Assembly (NCBI GenBank): GCA_001557505.1 | Contig: LSAX01000001.1 | Location: 1,364,001 to 1,428,000 of the forward strand | Length of the DNA: 64,000 bases | Origin: Reticulascus tulasneorum | Taxonomy: Eukaryota; Ascomycota; Sordariomycetes; Glomerellales; Reticulascaceae | Direction: 5' to 3' | Part shown: positions 58,181-64,000 of the stretch, piece after piece | Layout of the letters: each line of letters begins with the position of its first letter | How positions within the stretch are numbered: position 1 is the first letter of the stretch | Notes under the pieces: generated by a model | What the model was told of the DNA's origin: nothing | The model's database searches: none | Seen by the model: only the letters and a program-made list of their open reading frames with translations | Program-made: the position numbers and the translations under genes

Positions 58181-59330
58181 ATGGATGTTACGAACATTCG
58201 GCGGAGGAAGACAGGGAGAAACGGCATTCTATTTCTCAATGGCAGGCAGAGTGGGCGGTGGCCACGGCGTCCTTGCATGAGCTTATATACACCACTTGTA
58301 ATTACCTTGCAGTGTTGGGCGTTGGTCTGAATTGACGTTGGCAAGATGCATCATGGAGTCTGCCTACGTGCCGGTACTGGATGGGGTGGGGAGCGTGCTG
58401 AGTTTGTTGGGTTGCGTTGGTTGGGGGGGGGTGTTTACCAAGATTGTAGTAGATATCATCATTTTGTTTTCGAGGCATCGAGGACAACGGGGATTCTCGA
58501 CATGTGGGTTTGCAAAGTAGTAGATTACGTTCTTTGGATAATGAAATGTGCTCCCCTTTTTGCGGGGTATTTTCAGGGTCCTCATGAAACGAAATATTGT
58601 ACATTGACAGACAATCATGTCGTGAAGCGATGCTGGATTGGCGGCTATCCCCGTCTCCTGCATGGCAGGTTTACTTTTACCATAGTATTTGCTTGGGTCT
58701 CATTCGGCCATGACCTGTTTCAAGGACATCGCAATCGAGGCATGATGCGCCCGAGAATAAATAGATAGAGTCGCAACGCAAAGAAAAAGATGGAACTGTA
58801 AGCAGCAGTTGGCTGATGGAGTTGACCAGGTCACGGTGTCAGGTGCGATCCTTCGTCTCGGAAGGCCGATCGCTCACGCGTTACGCCTGCACAGCCCTTG
58901 GACGATACGCTCCAGTGGCCAACGGTTGTCATGCGAGAGGGACGAAAGCAACGAGGCTTAGGACACTATATACTACCTTACCCTCAACAGTACGGGAGCG
59001 TATGCCGCGTTCCACCACCAGCTCAATCCTCTCGTCAGGTGACTTGGGGCCTTCGGGACGGGGTGGTGCTGAGGCGCGGGAGGAGACGATCTCAAAGAAA
59101 AGCGAGAGTATTTATATCGATTGGAGTTCGGGATTCGAGAGGAAGGTGGTGAGTGGTGTTTGCAGCAAGAAGGCGGCTAATGCAGCCCAGGGTCAGCCGC
59201 AGCGGGGAGACTAGCGGTAATAGTTACGACGTGACTATTCTGGAAGAGGACAACGAGCTAACACCCGTTACACAGCTGATGGATGAGAGAGAAAGAAAAT
59301 ATGGAGCGGATTCTAACAGCCTCCTCGTAC

Positions 59331-59400
59331 ATACGCGGCGGCGATAGCACCGCCCCGGGTTGCTTACGCCCTGCGTGTTAGTTGGGTGACCATGCCTAAG
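59331..59400 (+). pseudogene. Possible decayed 5S rRNA fragment
   Basis: ACATACG at 59331-59337 matches the usual start of fungal 5S rRNA, and GTTAGTTGGGTGACCA near 59377-59392 resembles the conserved GTTAG...TTGGGT...GTGACCA 3' portion with small deletions. The middle fits poorly. Dispersed 5S genes and relics are common in Sordariomycetes. This may also be chance similarity. Confidence 0.25.
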
Positions 59401-60393
59401 GGTAGGTTACATAGCACGGCTCTTCCTCCGTTCGGATTGCCTACTTGGCAACAAGCTAGCGGGCGCCCAGCCCTGTGGGCAATATGTCCGCGACTCCATT
59501 CCGCGCACTAGCCATAGTACGGTACATTACATGCGGAGGGGTCTGACTGCTGGCCCCCCCCTGCGTTTGTTGGTTGGAGGGGGGGTAAATTAGAAGGAAA
59601 AGAATTTGAGTGCCGCGCATCCGTGCGACAACGATGGTAGTCTGTTAGAGTGAACAAGATGTGCAGTTGGGTGCAGCGGGCAATTAGGAAAAAAGAGAAG
59701 ATCGTGATGGCGTGGGATTGGTGATCTCTGTTGGGGGCCGCGGTGTGTCCCCGTTCACGAGCCAATGATGCGTCCATGCTGGCTGTCGGAGTGGCAGTGA
59801 GAGGGAATGGGGGTATTGTCAAACAAACATGACATTGTGAATCCAACAAGGGGGGGGGGGACTCTTTGGGAATGGCTCCGAGGTCTGCCCTGACACTCAT
59901 CTACAGGCAGAACCACAGATTGGGTAACCTTGTTCCGCGGTGTCAGCGTCCCAAAACGAAAGCAAAAGGACAAACGGCGAGCCAGAACAATATGAACCTC
60001 AAAGGAAAATAGATAAAAGAGAGAAACGAGAAATGAAAGAACGAGGCTAGCCCTGCCGTAGTAACTAAGGTAGTAGTTTAGTCTAATAGTGGGCCGGAAA
60101 AGTGCCCACATCTCTAGCTACCTAAATGCTTATTGAAGGGTCCCCAACAGCCCCAATTGATTGGTAGTTAAAATAGCACGGTGAACTGGGAGCTGAAGGA
60201 TTCACACGCTCCCCCAGGCTGTCTCTCTCTCGCTGTAAGTTACTGTGTGTTTTTTGGAGGCGCAGCCTTAGTCCGTGTGGCGTTTGGCTCGCCTTTTCGG
60301 GCTCCAGTTAGCACATCTCCCAAAGGGGGGTTTTGAGGGTCTAGGGGGGGTGTGTGTGCTGGGGTCTCGCTCCGCTGCCCACGCCCAGCACAG

Positions 60394-60418
60394 CTGAGAG
60401 AGAGAGAGCGAGAGAGCG
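60394..60418 (+). repeat. GA-rich microsatellite
   Basis: The sequence is a near-perfect (GA)n run with GC interruptions. It lies about 440 bases upstream of the ATG at 60849, in probable promoter DNA. Confidence 0.8.
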
Positions 60419-60671
60419 TGAGGTCCTGAAGCTGACAGGCCCGTGTGTGAGGTGAGATTGAGGAAAACCCCCCGTCTTACATCCCCCCCCCCTACGCCAT
60501 CCTTCTCCTCTTCCATTCCCTGCGACATTTTCCTTTTTGTTACTTCTCGTCGTCGTCGTCGCTCTCCTCAGCTTCAATTTACCCACCCATATCGATAAGG
60601 GATACAGGTCGACGCGCGAAAAGAAGGGTTGATGCCTTCGAATCCCGATATATCGATTTAGACGCGGACTA

Positions 60672-60730
60672 GGACTCGAACTCGAACTCGAACCCGAACT
60701 CGAACTCGAACCCGAACTCGAACCCGAACC
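60672..60730 (+). repeat. CGAACT/CGAACC hexanucleotide array
   Basis: About nine tandem CGAACY units, with ACT and ACC endings in a patterned order, lie about 120-180 bases before the membrane-protein ATG. An antisense frame through it would read as Glu/Phe/Gly repeats, which I treat as a by-product of the array. Confidence 0.85.
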
Positions 60731-60848
60731 CTGACTCGGACTCGCAAGTTGACTGGGACTGGGACTTCCGTGGTGGCTCGACGCAACACAGGCAGAGGGA
60801 CGGAAACGTATTGAACGTGCCCCAACAATTTGGGTTTTTAATACCATC

Positions 60849-62146
60849 ATGTCGGACAACGGCGACACAGGAGGGTTTAATACGCCTCAAGGCACTCTCG
60901 GACCAACACCCACAGCAGCGCCCACGGCCGACGGACCGACGCTGCAAGATCCGCAAGAGTCGGCCATCGCCTTCAACGTAACTTCTTTTGGGGACAGGAC
61001 CTTTGTCGCGACCGAAATATCCGAAGTCACCCTGACATGGCGGGTCAGCCCGAGGCTGCCAGAGTTGAAGATAGACAACGCGACGTGGTTCCGCGACAAT
61101 GTGACAGACGGAGTAATTGCAGTCGGCTACCCCCCTGGCCAAGAGAAAGCTGTTCCTAATGACGGAAGACGCCTCGCCAGTAAGCCCTCGAATCTTGAAT
61201 TGATCACCGCCTCTTCGTCTGTCGTTTCTAACGTGATGCAGTGTCTGATGGTGCGGTCACGTTACCCTTTCAATATGTCACGCAGGAAAACACATTTCCG
61301 AACGAATTGTACCTGATACTTTTCTGGAGTGTCCGCGATCAGCCTGGCTGGACTCAGTCAGGCCAGTTTTCCGTGGCGGTGACCGAGCAGAATGAATTGG
61401 CGCCTCCCTTCGAACCTTCCGAGGAACCAGCATCGGCAGTGGCGCTTCTCGCCGGTCCCACAACCGTCGCGGTGTCAACGGCCATCCAAACCCCAACCTC
61501 CACCGGAACCTCGTCGGATAGCACTACCACCGCAGTGAACGCCCCGCCAGGCGGCGGGGCCAGCACCAGCAAGTCGGGGCTCGGCACCGGCGCCATTGCC
61601 GGGATAGCTGTCGGCTCTGCCGCCTTCGCCATTCTCCTGATCGGTGCCCTGCTCTGGTTCTTCGTCTTCCGCCGGCGCAGCCACAAGTCGGACCACGTCA
61701 ACGACGCGCCCTACGCCTCCGACGGCCACGGTCCCCACGATTACATGGTCGAGAAGGAGACGCACCCCCGCGTCACAGAGTCGCCTCAAAGCCCATACTC
61801 GGACGACGGCCACTTGCGCGACGACGCCATGCTCGCCCACACCCTGCCCCCGCCCGCTCACAGCCAAGCCCAAACCCACGCCCACGACCCGGCCTACTCG
61901 CCATACACCGACGCCCCTGCCATCGCCTCCCCGCAACCGCACCCCCCGCAAGAGGCGAGGTCCGGCGCTCGCTCCGCCACGGGCACCAGGTCCGCAACAG
62001 GCGCCAGGTCAGCAACGCCGCAAGGCGTAAATCCCAGCGTAGCGCATTTGGTCGAGGACGGCATGACGGCTGATGAGATCCGGAGGTTAGAAGAAGAGGA
62101 GCGCGCGCTGGATGCGGCGATCGAACAGCGCGGCAGTCGGCGCTAG
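60849..62146 (+). CDS. Single-pass membrane protein, type-III-like, Ser/Thr-rich (411 aa)
   Basis: Two exons, 60849-61179 and 61242-62146 (62-nt intron). There is no cleavable signal peptide. Residues about 1-235 form a Thr/Ala/Pro-rich N-terminus and a small beta-rich domain with sequons (NVTSF, NATWF). A single transmembrane helix (about residues 239-260, IAGIAVGSAAFAILLIGALLWF), preceded by a GTGAIAG glycine face and followed by FRRRSHK, then leads to a cytoplasmic tail rich in His/Pro/Ala. That layout resembles fungal Mid2/Wsc-like or extensin-like surface proteins, but no WSC or cysteine-rich domain is present. I do not recognise the gene; a cell-surface role is inferred from topology. 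Confidence 0.8.
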
Positions 62147-62778
62147 CCGTTATGAGGACGCAGCTCTTTTTTGCTCAGGGGGTGGCTACTTCTGTTTTTT
62201 CTGGGAGTTCTTGGGGTGGGGTTTCTTGCTCATCTGTTGGACAATTAACAACTATTCTCCGTTCGTTCTGCGCCTCGCCCGGCATGGGGAGGCTGTGTGT
62301 GCTTTGGTGGGAAGCCAATACCAATATCTTGTGTAATGATGTTTGCTTCTTGGTAGTGAGAGGTGGTGGTGGGGCGGAAAGCAAGTCTGTATATAGAGCG
62401 AACTCTGCAAAGGAAAGACATAGCGGAGGCGCTGTGGTGAATGAGAAAACGTTCAGTTAAGACTGCTGATATGGCTGGTGCTTGCGCGACATGTGAACTT
62501 GTCATGCCCAGAGGAAGATTCCGAGGAGTAACATCCATGGGAATCCATTGGTTCGGATTGAGATGTTAAGAACCGGCCAGCTGAAATTCAAACATGATTA
62601 CATGCCTAGGTAGTATACACTGGGTATTGATAGTCCGGCGATGCCCTTGAGAAAACGACGCCTGAAGATGGAAAACCCGCCCCGCCATCACCTACATTGC
62701 AAATGACACGGTTTCAATCTTCTCGTATCCTCCACCAACTCCACGTCTCCCCCTCGACGACTCTCTGCCTCTTCCCTT
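62147..62778. other. Convergent intergenic region
   Basis: This is 3' flanking DNA of the membrane-protein gene and of TVP23, which face each other. A CCTAGGTAG motif lies near 62607. No gene was recognised. Confidence 0.55.
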
Positions 62779-63670
62779 TCAGCTCCGCGAGAAGAACCTA
62801 CCCACCATATTGCTTGCGATATTCCCCGCCAAGCCACCGCCATACAGCGCGCTCCCTGCTAGATTCGATGCTTGGCTAAACTTATCGCATCTCGAGAAAG
62901 CAAGCGTGTTCATAATTGTCAGGACCAAGGCGATTGCTACTCCGGTTAGCAATGTTCTCCCGGGGTTCAATTACTGCCGTAGGACCATATTCCCCTTCGC
63001 CCGTGCAGTCCCACTAATCTAAGCCTCCAAGCGTGCGCACTCTGTTTCTCAGGGGGGGCGAAGTTCAGGGGAGACTCACCAACAAGCGGCAACCACAAAA
63101 ACTGCAGCCTCACCAGCGCAAATACCGCCAATAATACCCACAGAAGCGGCTGAATGTACAATGCCAGCCAGAAGAAACGGCTGTCGGTGGGATTCACGGT
63201 CTTGGTCCCCGGCTCGCTGCTCTCAAACACCCATTTCGAGTCGCCGGTGCTGGGGTCGACTTCGTTCCACCACCGCAGGCCGACAAGACGGCGACCGGCA
63301 ATATTTTTCGAATAGTAGAAATCGGCAGCGAGGAGGAGGATTGTGAGAATGAAGATCATGATCCTGCGGGCTCTGTCAGCTGTCATCCTAGAAGAGATAC
63401 GACCAAGCGAATGATGGGAAGTAGATTGTTGCGCAGAGATGCCTGGGTAAAAGAGCTTGCAACGCAGAAGAAGACGGACATGCTAGATATGAACCATAGT
63501 CCCAGGAAGTAGACTAGGACACTTGCTACGTCTTGTTAGCCAGAATCCAGACAGAGTGCGGCCCCTAAGTCTGTCATACATATTCGAAATCCCAGAAATG
63601 TCAGCAGCGTAATCGGATGCGAACTCATCCGCCAGCTCAGAGAGCCTGTCGTAGGCTGCGCAGACTCCAT
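62779..63670 (-). CDS. TVP23: Golgi membrane protein TVP23 (193 aa)
   Basis: Minus-strand exons: 63670-63580, 63525-63480, 63363-63080 and 62939-62779. The protein starts [29 protein letters not shown]. It has four transmembrane segments and the signatures [32 protein letters not shown] and [16 protein letters not shown], ending SNMVGRFF. Tvp23 (FAM18/TVP23B in animals) sits in late Golgi Tvp38/Tvp15/Tvp18-associated compartments and supports vesicle traffic and membrane-protein recycling. Exon 3 could also begin at 63387, which keeps frame and adds eight residues (MTADRARR). I chose 63363 because it aligns better with the family as I remember it. The third intron (140 nt) is long for this window. 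Confidence 0.93.
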
Positions 63671-64000
63671 AGTGAAGATGTTTATGGAGGAGCAGAGGTT
63701 GGGTGCTTGCGCATGTCGCGGTCTTAAAAGGGAGCCTGCTGTCTGGAGCTTCGTAATGGTTCAGCAGTTAAAGCTACGGTAGCTGTTCGGATAGTGGAAG
63801 CTGAGTTGTTCCGAATTGGATCCAAGAGTCGAAGGCGGTGAGGGGTGGCAGTATCTCATTACATCATTAGAAGTTGAGCGGCCGGCGAGCTTGAGATAGC
63901 AATATCTGGTAACCGAGTTCAACTCTTCATATGTGCAGAGCTTTCAATGGGTTGGAGATGTTGTTGAGATAATAGTTCATGACGACGCTATTCATTCATC
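63671..64000. other. Upstream region of TVP23 to the window edge
   Basis: This is promoter-side DNA of the minus-strand TVP23 gene. No further coding sequence was recognised before the window ends. Confidence 0.5.

Larger units (their letters stand above)
58181..60848. other. Gene-poor stretch with low-complexity leader DNA
   Basis: This 2.7 kb region contains G and C homopolymer runs (near 58422, 59576, 59850, 60484), a GA tract (60394-60418) and a CGAACY array (60672-60730). It also has a possible 5S rRNA relic (59331-59400). No protein gene was recognised. The right half is probably the long promoter or leader of the membrane-protein gene at 60849. Confidence 0.55.

Noticed and set aside
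60669..61142. Minus-strand frame reading the CGAACY array as Phe/Glu/Gly repeats
   Set aside because: The repeat peptide is a direct product of the hexanucleotide array, and the plus-strand gene with its intron is better supported.

Overview
The window is nuclear DNA from a filamentous ascomycete (Pezizomycotina, most likely a Sordariomycete). The evidence is genes split by short introns (about 50-140 nt) with GT...AG ends and CTAAC/CTAAT-like branch points, protein families typical of moulds, closely packed genes on both strands, and intergenic DNA sprinkled with TACCTAGGTA/GGTACC-like palindromes. There are no operons, and I found no convincing tRNA or transposon. The species cannot be named from what is visible.

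Left part (1-24.8 kb): the 3' part of a PI-PLC-like phosphodiesterase; a fungal protein of unknown function whose start looks interrupted by a one-base slip in a G run; a charged, probably nuclear protein; a peroxisomal MaoC/hydratase-2 ending in SKL; tubulin cofactor E; a CCCH zinc-finger protein; a pyridoxal reductase-like aldo-keto reductase; cytoplasmic dynein intermediate chain; mitochondrial ATP synthase subunit e; the oligosaccharyltransferase catalytic subunit STT3; and a large unrecognised protein with two tandem four-cysteine repeats.

Middle part (25-39 kb), all on the minus strand: an eight-exon secreted LVIVD/beta-propeller-like protein, a RAD53/CHK2-type kinase with FHA regions at both ends, and a CAF120/SKG3-like PH-domain protein. 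A gene-poor stretch of about 4.9 kb follows.

Accessory-looking part (43.7-49.1 kb): a short-chain dehydrogenase, a fungal transcription-factor-domain protein and a 14-helix-type MFS exporter lie together between two gene-poor stretches. This is the best candidate here for a small co-regulated metabolic or detoxification unit.

Right part (50.7-63.7 kb): housekeeping genes return, with a PTC7-type mitochondrial PP2C phosphatase, the ribosome-biogenesis PIN protein UTP23, a DUF726/TMCO4-type membrane hydrolase, a single-pass membrane protein behind a low-complexity leader, and the Golgi protein TVP23.

I assigned exon boundaries by hand from frame continuity, splice signals and family alignment from memory. 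Each multi-exon model listed keeps an open frame across its junctions.
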